From an uncultured Polaribacter sp. (GTDB lineage Bacteria; Bacteroidota; Bacteroidia; Flavobacteriales; Flavobacteriaceae): a stretch of 64,000 nt of DNA. The notes beneath the pieces are model-generated. The model did not search any database and was not told the DNA's origin. It saw only the letters and a program-made list of their open reading frames with translations. Location: NCBI RefSeq assembly GCF_947495205.1, contig NZ_CANLXV010000001.1, positions 186,001 through 250,000 of the forward strand. Reading direction: 5' to 3'. Shown piece by piece: positions 34,661-43,340 of the stretch. Position numbers and translations under genes: made by a program. Each line of letters starts with the position of its first letter. The stretch's first letter is position 1.

Positions 34661-35683
34661 TTATTTTGTGTTCAAATTAAAATTTACATACACAGCAATA
34701 GCTTGTTTTGGCGTTACATTACCACCAAACAAATTATGCGAAATTGGTGCTGTATAATTGGCACCAAAAATAAATTTTTGAGTAGTTATTTCTGCCCCAA
34801 AAGTTCCGTTAAAAACAGTACCATCTGTGTTTGCAATCGTTTCACCAAACTGTTCTATAGAATTGTAAATATTGCCAGAAATACCTGCAAAAGGCAAAAG
34901 CATAAACTTTTCTTTAGCAATTGCATAAAACAAATTAGCTGCATAACTAAACTGATTTCCAAACCTATATTCGTTTTTATTTTCTCCTTTAAAATAATAG
35001 CTTAAAGTTGTATTTACACCAAATTTATCGCCTCCATAATTGTAAGCAACACCAAAAATACCATCTAAACTTCCTGTTCCTAATTGAAAACCTGGGTTTA
35101 CTCTGTCTGTTAAAATCTGTTCAAATTTACCTGTTGGCAATTTTGCTCCCAAACCAATTTCTATTGAGTGACCAGAAGGTTCTTTAGGCACATTTGAATA
35201 CAAGTTTGCTTTTTTAACATCTGGTTTTTTATAAAACCTAATTTTATACCAACCCATAACAGTAGCATCTCCAAAACCATTAATGTTTTCATTTCTATCT
35301 GTAAAAGCTCTTTTTAAATCTTGATAAGGTAAAATAGCACTTACATAAAATTTATCTGTTATTGGTACTCTTCCCCAAAGTTGGTAGGTATTAAAATTCT
35401 CTGTACTTGTTGGCGAATTTGAAAAGATACCATCTTTAGAAACAAATTTTTGGTAAATATATCTTACTCCTACAAAACTTGCGTTATTTAAGGTTCCTGC
35501 ACCAAAACTACCATTACTTGTTGCACATCCGCACAAATCACAAAAATAATATTTAAAGGAACCTACTTCATGGGCGCTGCATAAATTTTCTTTTTCATGT
35601 GCATAATTTTGCATGGAAATAGAAGAAAAAATCAACAAAAAAAGAAGACTTTGTTTGTTAAAACTCTGCAAAACGTTCATCAT
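34661..35683 (-). CDS. Outer-membrane barrel of MbnP/MbnH operon
   Basis: 340 aa with a secretion signal (about 10-28), then a cysteine cluster YFCDLCGCATSNG, and a beta-barrel-like remainder (alternating strands, ending VYVNFNLNTK). Homologues in Bacteroidota are often called transporter-like. It overlaps the diheme peroxidase gene by 26 bp and closes the operon MbnP, MbnH, barrel. A channel for copper or for electron exchange at the outer membrane is conceivable (inference). Start ATG at 35681-35683 or 35678-35680. Confidence 0.65.
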   Translation of the reverse strand: MMNVLQSFNKQSLLFLLIFSSISMQNYAHEKENLCSAHEVGSFKYYFCDLCGCATSNGSFGAGTLNNASFVGVRYIYQKFVSKDGIFSNSPTSTENFNTYQLWGRVPITDKFYVSAILPYQDLKRAFTDRNENINGFGDATVMGWYKIRFYKKPDVKKANLYSNVPKEPSGHSIEIGLGAKLPTGKFEQILTDRVNPGFQLGTGSLDGIFGVAYNYGGDKFGVNTTLSYYFKGENKNEYRFGNQFSYAANLFYAIAKEKFMLLPFAGISGNIYNSIEQFGETIANTDGTVFNGTFGAEITTQKFIFGANYTAPISHNLFGGNVTPKQAIAVYVNFNLNTK

Positions 35684-36710
35684 TTAAAAAAGTATTATCT
35701 GTTAATGTTTTTAAAAATGCAATTACATTTTCTTTATCTTCTTGGGTTAAATCAATTCCCAAATTACCATTTGCTTTTCGTAAAATAGGATCTACTTCGC
35801 TACCATTTTCTACCATTCCATCTGTATAAAAATTTAAAACATCTTCTAACGTTCCAAATCTACCATCATGCATATAAGGAAAAGACATTTCTGTATTTCT
35901 AAGACTTGGTACTCTAAATTTATAGAAATCTTCTGCAAAACCAGAAACTCGTTTTCTACCTTCTTCCTCAGGAAATCTTGGGTTTACAGGTATGCCATTA
36001 TTTCGATAACTTTTATCTGTAAACAAAGCTCCAGAATGGCAAGAAGCACAGGTATTGTTAAAGATTTGAAAACCTTTTTCTTCTTTAACCGTAAAAGCCT
36101 CGTTCTCTTCTTTTCTAACTACTTTATCGTATTTAGAATCTCCAGAAATCATAGTAACCATAAATTGAGAGAGTGCTTTTAACAATCTTTCTGAGGTAAC
36201 TTCTGCATCACCAAAAGCATTGCTAAACAAAATATCATACTCTTTGTAACTGCTTAATTTAGAAATTACAGAAGGTATGGTTTCATTCATCTCAAAATCA
36301 CTTGTAATGGGAATTATAGGTTGCAGATCCAAATGAATTGCGGCACCATCCCAAGTAAATTCGCTAAAAAAAGCTAAATTTTGTATAGGTTGTGCATTTC
36401 TAAAACCAGTTTTACCGTCTACTCCATGGCTTGTTGTGTGCCCATGATGTGTAAAAGCAGAAGCTTGTTCATGACAAAAACCACAAGATATTATGCCGTC
36501 AGAAGCTAATCTACCTTCGTAAAAAAGTTTTTTCCCTAAAGCAACGCCCTCTTCTGTTAGTGGATTTTTACTCAAATCGTATACTATATCAGGAAAATTA
36601 CTAGGAATCTTTAAATTGATATTGGTAGGGATTTTTACATACTCCTCTTCCTCTTTAGTACAAGAAAACAAAAGCAAAAAGCCCAAACTAATTAAAAATA
36701 AATTTTTCAT
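35658..36710 (-). CDS. Diheme cytochrome c peroxidase, MbnH/MauG type
   Basis: 350 aa, lipoprotein signal with lipobox FSC. Two c-type heme motifs CGFCH and CASCH are visible about 150 residues apart, with GRFGTLEDVLNFYTDGM near the C-terminus. This is the layout of the CcpA/MauG/MbnH peroxidase family. In methanotrophs MbnH oxidises a tryptophan of MbnP to kynurenine, and an MbnP gene lies directly upstream here. Placed at the periplasmic face by its lipid anchor. Confidence 0.85.
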   Translation of the reverse strand: MKNLFLISLGFLLLFSCTKEEEEYVKIPTNINLKIPSNFPDIVYDLSKNPLTEEGVALGKKLFYEGRLASDGIISCGFCHEQASAFTHHGHTTSHGVDGKTGFRNAQPIQNLAFFSEFTWDGAAIHLDLQPIIPITSDFEMNETIPSVISKLSSYKEYDILFSNAFGDAEVTSERLLKALSQFMVTMISGDSKYDKVVRKEENEAFTVKEEKGFQIFNNTCASCHSGALFTDKSYRNNGIPVNPRFPEEEGRKRVSGFAEDFYKFRVPSLRNTEMSFPYMHDGRFGTLEDVLNFYTDGMVENGSEVDPILRKANGNLGIDLTQEDKENVIAFLKTLTDNTFLNDERFAEF

Positions 36711-36726
36711 TTTTTTAAAATGAAAC

Positions 36727-36777
36727 CTGCTATTTAAAAGGTTTTCAACTCAATAAATACTTAATTTTAAATAGCAG
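36727..36777 (-). promoter_or_regulatory. Hairpin between mbnP and mbnH-like genes
   Basis: Perfect 13-bp arms ctgctatttaaaa (36727-36739) and ttttaaatagcag (36765-36777), 25-nt loop, lying in the 77-bp gap between the MbnP and peroxidase genes. Read on the minus strand it could act as a partial terminator or as an mRNA-stability element that lowers expression of the downstream genes. Confidence 0.55.
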
Positions 36778-36787
36778 ATTTACTTTT

Positions 36788-37567
36788 TTAGTTATGTACG
36801 TGATCTACAGTAAACATTTGGTTTACATTGGTAGCAATTTGTGGAGATTTTACACCATCTACATGAATTTGTGCAGCATCATCTAACATAAATTTTGTAT
36901 TACCTTGTAATATGTTTGCAACATCTGCAACTATGTGAATTTCTGGAGTTGCGTCTACCCTAACTCTTGCAGAATTTGTGAAGTCTAAACTAACTTCTTT
37001 ATAATTGTCTAAAGCACTTCCATGACTTCCCATATGAAATGCAAAGGCTGTTTCTTCGGCTGTATTTGCAGAAGTGTACACACCTTCAAAAACCATAAAC
37101 TTATAGCCTGCTTGCCAACTCCACATCATACCAGCATCTTTTGCCAAACTTAAAAAATCGCCTTGTCCTGTGGCACCTTCTAAATATTTATCTTGATCTA
37201 CACCAATACCAAAGGTTAATTTGGTATAATCTTCTTCTGGAATGTTATTTAAAGTAATAAATTGAGATGAAATAACCTCTTCATTTACAATAAAATAAGA
37301 TTGGTTTTTAGGATATGTAAAAACAGTACCATCTGCAGTTTCTAAGCGAACATTACTTACAATATATTTTACTTTAGAAATTTTAATTTGTTCGGTTTCG
37401 TTTGCTTTATAAGGTGTTGTTTTTAATAATAAATCAGACGTTTTATAGGCATTATCAAATTTTAAGGTTAAAGCACCTTCGCCGTCTAAAATTTCAGTTT
37501 CATTACTAGAGCAGCTGTAAATTGTTACTGCTAAAATAGCAGCAGTTAAGTATTTTAAAATTTTCAT
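36788..37567 (-). CDS. mbnP: MbnP-like periplasmic lipoprotein with WxWQ site
   Basis: 259 aa, lipoprotein signal (TIYSC). Family pattern: KVKYIVSNVRLETADG, LTFGIGVDQDKY, then MMWSWQAGYKFMVFEGVY and AFHMGSHGS with a C-terminal HVHN. The WxWQxGYKF block is the conserved tryptophan-bearing site. Copper-binding MbnP proteins are paired with MbnH, encoded next here. The His-rich C-terminal end may add metal ligands. Confidence 0.82.
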   Translation of the reverse strand: MKILKYLTAAILAVTIYSCSSNETEILDGEGALTLKFDNAYKTSDLLLKTTPYKANETEQIKISKVKYIVSNVRLETADGTVFTYPKNQSYFIVNEEVISSQFITLNNIPEEDYTKLTFGIGVDQDKYLEGATGQGDFLSLAKDAGMMWSWQAGYKFMVFEGVYTSANTAEETAFAFHMGSHGSALDNYKEVSLDFTNSARVRVDATPEIHIVADVANILQGNTKFMLDDAAQIHVDGVKSPQIATNVNQMFTVDHVHN

Positions 37568-37644
37568 TTTTTAAATATTTTTTACTTCAATTTTATTTTG
37601 AAGTTTAAATTTATTGTTAATAACAGTATAATGTTGCATTATGC

Positions 37645-37666
37645 TTTTATCTTTTTAAAGATAAAA
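37645..37666 (-). terminator. Hairpin after CxxxCH protein gene
   Basis: 10-bp arms ttttatcttt/aaagataaaa with a 2-nt centre, 48 bp past the stop of the 37714 gene. A neighbouring ataatg/cattat inverted pair lies at 37629-37643. AT-only stems make it a weak terminator. Confidence 0.4.
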
Positions 37667-37713
37667 ACTCAACGCAAAAAATGACATAAACTTAATTATG
37701 CAAAAACAAGTAT

Positions 37714-38115
37714 TTATAAATGAAAATCTGGTGGCTGCTCTAAACCACTGGTAAAATTTTTAGCATACAAGGAGTTCTTATTAAAAATAAGTTTCCTTTT
37801 TTGGAAAGTTATTTGTTGCAAAACAAAGCTTGCTATTTGTTGATGAAATACAGGAAAAAAAGCATCTGAAGCTACTGTAAAACCTTGAACATCATCTTTA
37901 GATACATCTACTTTTGGTGCAATTTTTTTTGCTAAATGACATTTTCCATTACATTGCAATTGTGGTTTTTCTTTGTTAACACAGTAAGTTTCTACAATGT
38001 AATCTATATTTAAAGCAAAATAACCAATATACCCTAAATGATAAACGGGTCTAACAGCCAATGCTAAAAATAATATGATACAAAAGGTTTTTTTCAACAA
38101 AAAAAATTTTTGCAA
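37714..38115 (-). CDS. Small secreted CxxxCH protein next to MbnP
   Basis: About 127-133 aa. One membrane/signal segment (about 10-28) followed by YCVNKEKPQLQCNGKCHLAKKI, with the CNGKCH cysteine/histidine cluster. No in-frame ATG exists; three TTG codons (38113-38115, 38098-38100, 38095-38097) are possible starts, and the last gives a normal signal start, MKKTFCIIL. Homologues accompany heavy-metal-related operons in flavobacteria; here it is upstream of MbnP on the same strand. Function unknown; copper handling is likely by context. Confidence 0.6.
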   Translation of the reverse strand: MQKFFLLKKTFCIILFLALAVRPVYHLGYIGYFALNIDYIVETYCVNKEKPQLQCNGKCHLAKKIAPKVDVSKDDVQGFTVASDAFFPVFHQQIASFVLQQITFQKRKLIFNKNSLYAKNFTSGLEQPPDFHL

Positions 38116-38233
38116 AGATAGTATTTAATAGATTTTTACGTTAAATTTTAACTAACAAAAAGAAATAAATGACACAAAAACTCTGTAAAACTCTAAATAT
38201 GCGTTAATTTAGCATTTGTAAAAGAATATAATT

Positions 38234-39016
38234 TTGTTAAATTACTACACATATCCACATAATACTTCTAAAGATTGGGTAACTTTTGTACACGGTGCAG
38301 GAGGTAGTAGTTCTATTTGGTACAAGCAAATTAGAGATTTTAAAAAACATTTTAATGTATTAATTTTAGATTTAAGAGGCCATGGAAACAGCCAGCCTTC
38401 TTTAAAAGATACATTTAAAGCAAAATACACTTTTGATTCTATTACCGCAGATATTTTAGAAGTTATCGATTATCTTAAAATAGAAAAATCGCATTTTGTT
38501 GGTATTTCTTTAGGTACAATTTTAATAAGAAATTTAGCCGAAAAAAGAGCACAGTTAGTTAAAAGTATGATTATGGGTGGTGCAATTATTAAAATGAATT
38601 TTCGCTCGCAACTTTTAATGAAAGTAGGTAACGTGTTTAAATCTGTTGTGCCTTACATGCTGTTGTATAAACTCTTTGCATTTATTATTATGCCAAAGAA
38701 AAATCATAAAAAATCGCGATTGCTTTTTGTAAATGAAGCTAAAAAATTATATCAAAAAGAATTTATACGTTGGTTTAAATTAACATCAGAAATAAACCCA
38801 CTTTTGCGTATTTTTAGAGCAAAAGACATTAAAATACCTACCTTGTATGTAATGGGCGCAGAAGACCATTTATTTTTGCCTTCTATTAAAAAAATAGTTT
38901 CAGAACACCTTACTTCTACTTTATTTGTAATTGATAATTGTGGCCATGTGGTTAATGTAGACCAACCAGAAACCTTTAACAATCAAACTATAAAGTTTAT
39001 TTTTTCTATTTCATAA
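38234..39016 (+). CDS. Alpha/beta hydrolase, TTG start
   Basis: 260 aa. FVHGAGGSS (about 18-26) oxyanion loop, nucleophile motif GISLGT (about 95-100), acid in GAEDHLFLP and histidine in CGHVVNVDQPE. The start is a TTG (38234-38236); the N-terminus LNYYTYPHNTSKDW is the right length for homologues that start at this point and no ATG is nearby. Substrate unknown. Confidence 0.82.
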   Translation: MLNYYTYPHNTSKDWVTFVHGAGGSSSIWYKQIRDFKKHFNVLILDLRGHGNSQPSLKDTFKAKYTFDSITADILEVIDYLKIEKSHFVGISLGTILIRNLAEKRAQLVKSMIMGGAIIKMNFRSQLLMKVGNVFKSVVPYMLLYKLFAFIIMPKKNHKKSRLLFVNEAKKLYQKEFIRWFKLTSEINPLLRIFRAKDIKIPTLYVMGAEDHLFLPSIKKIVSEHLTSTLFVIDNCGHVVNVDQPETFNNQTIKFIFSIS

Positions 39017-39085
39017 AACTAAATCAACAACTTAATTGATTACCCAATTTTTATCTTTTATATTTACTTTTTAAAAGAAAGTACT

Positions 39086-40090
39086 ATGAATCAAATAATT
39101 ACATTTGGCGAAGTTTTAATGCGTATATCTCCTTTAGGAAATAGAAAGTTTATGCAATCTAATGCTGTAGAATTCTATTTTGGTGGTACAGAAGTAAATG
39201 TTGGTATTTCTATTGCCAATTTTGGAGGAAATGTAAAACATATTTCTTGTATTTCTAATGATTTTATTGGAGACACCGCAATTTCTTATTTAAATAAATT
39301 TGATTTAGATACCTCTGCAATTGTGCGTTCTGGAAGACCTTTAGGCGTTTATTTTTTAGAAGTTGGCGCTGTTATGAGGCCAAGTTCTATTTCTTACAAT
39401 AGATCACATTCTTCTTTTTCTGAAATTTTACCAGAAATGGTAAATTGGCAAAAATCTCTAGAAAATGGCCATTGGTTTCATTGGACGGGTATTACACCTG
39501 CTTTATGCAAAGGAGCAAAAGAAACCTTAAAAGAAGGTTTAGCTTTAGCCAGAAAAAAAGGAATGATAATTTCTGCAGACCCAACCTACAGAAGTGGTTT
39601 ATGGAAATATGGAGAAAATGCTAAAGAAGTTTTAACAGATTTAATACAATATTCTACCATTTTTATTGGTGGAATAAATGAAATAAACGAACTTTTAGAT
39701 ACAAATTACATGTATTCTAATGACGATTTTATAAAAGCATCTAAACACTTAATAGCAACGTATCCTTCTATAGAAAAGGTTTTTGATAAGATTAGAACCT
39801 CTATAAATTCTTCTTGGCACAAAATTAAAGCAAGAATGTGGAATGGCATAGAGTTTAAAGAAACCCAAGATCTAGACATTACACATGTTGTAGATAGAAT
39901 TGGAACTGGAGATGCTTTTGCTGCAGGATTAATACATGGTTTACAAAAATTTAACGACTACAAAGCAATGGAATTCGCTTCAGCAGCTTGCGCTATAAAA
40001 CATACGTATTTGGGTGATGTAAATTACGCCAATGAAAAAGATGTTATTTTTATATTAGAAGGAAATACTACTGGAAGATTAAATCGATAA
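39086..40090 (+). CDS. kdgK: 2-keto-3-deoxygluconate kinase (PfkB family)
   Basis: 334-aa PfkB sugar kinase. N-terminus ITFGEVLMRISPLGNRKF, GGTEVNVGISIANFGG, and C-terminal signature VDRIGTGDAFAAGLIHGL with the catalytic aspartate. KdgK phosphorylates 2-keto-3-deoxygluconate in uronate catabolism. The sugar specificity is inferred from overall resemblance. Stand-alone gene on the plus strand. Confidence 0.8.
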   Translation: MNQIITFGEVLMRISPLGNRKFMQSNAVEFYFGGTEVNVGISIANFGGNVKHISCISNDFIGDTAISYLNKFDLDTSAIVRSGRPLGVYFLEVGAVMRPSSISYNRSHSSFSEILPEMVNWQKSLENGHWFHWTGITPALCKGAKETLKEGLALARKKGMIISADPTYRSGLWKYGENAKEVLTDLIQYSTIFIGGINEINELLDTNYMYSNDDFIKASKHLIATYPSIEKVFDKIRTSINSSWHKIKARMWNGIEFKETQDLDITHVVDRIGTGDAFAAGLIHGLQKFNDYKAMEFASAACAIKHTYLGDVNYANEKDVIFILEGNTTGRLNR

Positions 40091-40093
40091 AAA

Positions 40094-40115
40094 ACAAGGG
40101 AGCAAGCTCCCTTGT
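40094..40115 (-). terminator. Terminator between kdgK and pepP
   Basis: 10-bp perfect stem acaagggagc/gctcccttgt with a 2-nt centre; on the minus strand it is followed by a run of six Ts, so it mainly ends the aminopeptidase P transcript. Its A-rich left flank gives it less strength for the plus-strand gene. Confidence 0.8.
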
Positions 40116-40120
40116 AAAAA

Positions 40121-41413
40121 TTATGAGTTCATAATAGCCTCAATTTCTTCTGCTTCTATAGGTATATTTTCCATTAAATTAAAAGGTGCTCCTTTCTGTT
40201 GAATTACAACATCGTCTTCTAATCTTATGCCAAAACCTTCTTCTGGTATATAAATACCAGGTTCTACAGTAAATACCATGTTTGCTTGCATGGGCTCATG
40301 CAACAAACCATAATCATGAGTATCTAAACCAATATTATGGCTGGTACCATGCATAAAATACTTTTTGTAAGCAGGCCAATCTTTATCTTCATTTTGTACA
40401 GCTGCTTTGTCTAAAAGACCCAAAGCTAATAATTCTGAAGTCATAATTTTACCAACTTCTGTATGATATTCTTTCCAAATTGTGCCTGGAATTAACATAT
40501 TTGTAGCTTCCTTTTTAACTCGATTTACGGCATTATAAACTGCTTTTTGTCTCTTAGAAAAACACCCAGAAACAGGTATTGTTCTTGTTAAATCACTAGA
40601 ATAATTAGCGTATTCTGCTGCTACGTCTAGTAAAATTAAATCGCCACTTTTACATTGCTGATTATTTTCTATATAATGCAAAACATTGGCATTATTACCA
40701 GAAGCAATTATTGGTGTGTATGCAAAACCTTTAGATCTGTTTCTAATAAATTCGTGAATTAATTCTGCCTCAATTTCATATTCCCAAACACCAGGTTTTA
40801 CAAACGCTAAAAGTCTGCGAAAACCTTTTTCTGTAATATTACAAGCGTGTTGCATTAAATCCAATTCAACTTGATCTTTTACCGAACGTAAACGTTGCAA
40901 AATAGGATTGCTTTTTGCTACGTTATGTGCAGGATATTTGGCTAACAACCATTTTGTAAAACGATCTTCGCGCGTTTCCGTTTGTACATTTGCTCTATAA
41001 TGTTCATTTGTATTTATGTAAAAAGTATCTGCATAAGACGCCATTTCAAACAAAACTTTTTCTAAATCTTTTAACCAAAAAATTGTTTGTACACCACTTG
41101 TTTTGGTCGCTGCTTTTTTGGTTAATTTTTCACCTTCCCAAACGGCAATATGTGCATTGGTTTCTGTTACAAATAATACTTCTTGCAAATTTTTATTTGG
41201 GCAATCTGGAAACAATAGTAACACACTTTCCTCTTGATCTACACCAGATAAATAGAAAATATCTCTGTTTTGTTGAAAAGGCATTGTACTGTCTGCTCCT
41301 ATTGGATAAACGTCATTAGAATTAAAAACCGCCATACTTTTTGGTTGCATTGCAGCCATAAAATTCTTACGGTTTTTTATAAAAAGTTTAGAAGCTATAG
41401 GATTGTATTTCAT
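40121..41413 (-). CDS. pepP: Xaa-Pro aminopeptidase P
   Basis: 430-aa creatinase-fold metallopeptidase that removes N-terminal residues before proline. Metal ligands are visible in order: LLDVAAEYANYSSDLTRT (two Asp), HGTSHNIGLDTHD (His), FTVEPGIYI (Glu) and GIRLEDDVVI (Glu). N-terminal creatinase domain precedes. Length is normal. Single gene with its own terminator. Confidence 0.93.
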   Translation of the reverse strand: MKYNPIASKLFIKNRKNFMAAMQPKSMAVFNSNDVYPIGADSTMPFQQNRDIFYLSGVDQEESVLLLFPDCPNKNLQEVLFVTETNAHIAVWEGEKLTKKAATKTSGVQTIFWLKDLEKVLFEMASYADTFYINTNEHYRANVQTETREDRFTKWLLAKYPAHNVAKSNPILQRLRSVKDQVELDLMQHACNITEKGFRRLLAFVKPGVWEYEIEAELIHEFIRNRSKGFAYTPIIASGNNANVLHYIENNQQCKSGDLILLDVAAEYANYSSDLTRTIPVSGCFSKRQKAVYNAVNRVKKEATNMLIPGTIWKEYHTEVGKIMTSELLALGLLDKAAVQNEDKDWPAYKKYFMHGTSHNIGLDTHDYGLLHEPMQANMVFTVEPGIYIPEEGFGIRLEDDVVIQQKGAPFNLMENIPIEAEEIEAIMNS

Positions 41414-41486
41414 GTTGTATCAATTAGAAAATCAAAGGTAAGAAATCTAAATGCCAACGTAAAATGAGAAAGTTTATAAAACACAA

Positions 41487-41559
41487 TTTGTCACGCTGTA
41501 AGCGTCTCAAGCAAGAATAAAAAAGCAATGTGTGTGTGGGACGCTTTCAGCGTGACAAA
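41487..41559. repeat. REP-like inverted repeat
   Basis: Arms 41487-41507 and 41539-41559 pair over 21 bp with one internal and one terminal mismatch (core tgtcacgctg and cagcgtgaca), 31-nt loop. It lies downstream of the DEAD-box helicase gene and upstream of pepP. The core resembles dispersed palindromes common in flavobacterial spacers. It may end the helicase transcript or stabilise its mRNA. Confidence 0.6.
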
Positions 41560-41629
41560 CAAGTAGAAAAAAATTACCACAAAGATGGCTATATTTTCTG
41601 TGTTTCTATATGGTAAAAAGTGGTAAAAA

Positions 41630-42964
41630 CTAATAACGTTTCTTTTTAGGTGCTCCACTTCTTCCTCTTCCTGTAGCTGGTTTTGGTTTATTCTCTTTAA
41701 AATGTGGTTTTCTTTTTTGTGCTGATGTAGTTTCTGTAGCTCTTTTTTTGTTGGAATTACCAGAATTGCTTCCACCTTTTTTCTTTCCAAAAGATTTTTT
41801 ACTTGTAGCAGCTCTTTTTGGAGGCGCAGTATCTGTAGGTTCAAAACCTTTAACTACGGTAGTTTTAATTTTCTGCTTTAATAATTTTTCTATCTCATTT
41901 TGGTATTCTGTTTCTTCACTACAAACCAAAGAAATGGCTTCTCCTGCAGCTCCAGCTCTTCCTGTTCTACCAATTCTATGTACATAATCTTCGGGTACAT
42001 TTGGCAATTCAAAATTAATTACATTTGGTAATAAAGGTATATCTAAACCTCTTGCAGCAATATCTGTAGCCACCAAAACTTTAATTGAATTCTCTTTAAA
42101 ATTTTGCAACGCTTTGGTTCGCGCTCCCTGACTTTTGTTTCCATGTATTGCAGCAGAAGAAATTCCTGCTTGAATTAACTTTTTGGTTAATTTGTTAGCG
42201 CCATGCTTTGTTCTGGTAAAAATTAACACCTGTTTCCAGTTGTTGTCTTTTATTAATTTTATGGTAAACTCGGTTTTTTTACCTTTATCAACTTGATACA
42301 CATTATGCGTAACCTTTTTTGCAGTAGAATTTTGTGGCGCCGTTTCTACTTCTACAGGATTTCTTAAAATACCGGCTGCCAATTGCTTAATATCTTTAGA
42401 AAAGGTTGCAGAAAACATCAAATTTTGACGTTTAACTGGCATAAAACTCATTATTTTGTTAATATCTCTAACAAAACCCATATCTAACATACGGTCTGCT
42501 TCATCTAAAATTAATACATCTATACGTTTAAAAGAAACCGCTTTTTGGTCGTGTAAATCTAACAATCTACCAGGTGTTGCCACTAAAATATCTACTCCTC
42601 TTTTTAAGGTTGCTATTTGTGGTTTTGCATTAACACCACCAAAAATTACGGCAGATTTTATGTTTACATACTTGCTGTATTCTCTTACATTTTCATAAAC
42701 TTGCGCAGCCAATTCTCTTGTTGGCGTTAACACCAAGGCACGCAAAGGCCTGTATTTTGGATGTTTTGTAGCTACTAAATAATTTAAAACAGGCAAGGTA
42801 AAACCCGCTGTTTTTCCGGTTCCAGTTTGTGCAGATGCTAAAATATCTTTACCGTTTAAAATATGTGGAATCGCCTTTTCTTGTATAGGCGATGGTTTGG
42901 TGTATCCTTTCTCTTCTACAGCTTTCAAAATTGCATCAGATAAACCTAAATCTTTAAATGTCAT
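41630..42964 (-). CDS. DEAD-box RNA helicase
   Basis: 444 aa. Q motif and motif I ([10 protein letters not shown]), motif Ia PTRELAAQ, motif II DEAD (LILDEADRM), motif III SAT (MFSATFS), motif [11 protein letters not shown] and [10 protein letters not shown]. The C-terminal 75 residues are basic and glycine/serine-rich ([15 protein letters not shown]...), an RNA-binding tail. Probably RhlE-like, for ribosome assembly or RNA decay. Confidence 0.93.
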   Translation of the reverse strand: MTFKDLGLSDAILKAVEEKGYTKPSPIQEKAIPHILNGKDILASAQTGTGKTAGFTLPVLNYLVATKHPKYRPLRALVLTPTRELAAQVYENVREYSKYVNIKSAVIFGGVNAKPQIATLKRGVDILVATPGRLLDLHDQKAVSFKRIDVLILDEADRMLDMGFVRDINKIMSFMPVKRQNLMFSATFSKDIKQLAAGILRNPVEVETAPQNSTAKKVTHNVYQVDKGKKTEFTIKLIKDNNWKQVLIFTRTKHGANKLTKKLIQAGISSAAIHGNKSQGARTKALQNFKENSIKVLVATDIAARGLDIPLLPNVINFELPNVPEDYVHRIGRTGRAGAAGEAISLVCSEETEYQNEIEKLLKQKIKTTVVKGFEPTDTAPPKRAATSKKSFGKKKGGSNSGNSNKKRATETTSAQKRKPHFKENKPKPATGRGRSGAPKKKRY

Positions 42965-43340
42965 AAATACTATTTATAAAAATCGCTTTATTTAGCGTTT
43001 TCATTGGCAAAGATACGTTGTTTAAAATAGAAGAAATCATATCATTTTTTTGTTTTTCTTTTTCTTTTGGTGTTTTAAAGGCTTTCGCTGCTTGCTTCCT
43101 CCTAAAAAGCAGCAGAACTTAAATAACCAGACTGTCTTAAGCGAAGTTAAAAAGGCTCTTTATTTAGAGCAGATTGTTTGTTTGTATGATTTTCTTATTC
43201 GGATTAAAATTTTGAAAATATTAATAAAAAGTAACTATTACAGTTTTAAAACGATAGTTCAAACGCCCAAAACATGTTAATTTTTTTGATATTGCTTTTA
43301 CAAGTAGTAAATTCATCACCTTAAACTAAACTTTACTATA
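42965..43340. other. Non-coding region between helicase and BNR protein
   Basis: No coding frame with recognisable content. It includes a small hairpin (gctgctt/aagcagc near 43088-43114) and a possible promoter near 43283-43317 (TTG with a TAAATTCA -7-like word), probably for the plus-strand BNR gene. Confidence 0.35.

Noticed and set aside
41491-41844. 117-aa minus-strand frame overlapping the helicase tail
   Set aside because: It is another frame of the basic, low-complexity helicase C-terminus and runs into the REP-like repeat; no family pattern.
42965-43340. Small gene of 76 codons at 43050
   Set aside because: Low-complexity phenylalanine-rich start, no conserved pattern; the region also holds a hairpin and a likely promoter.
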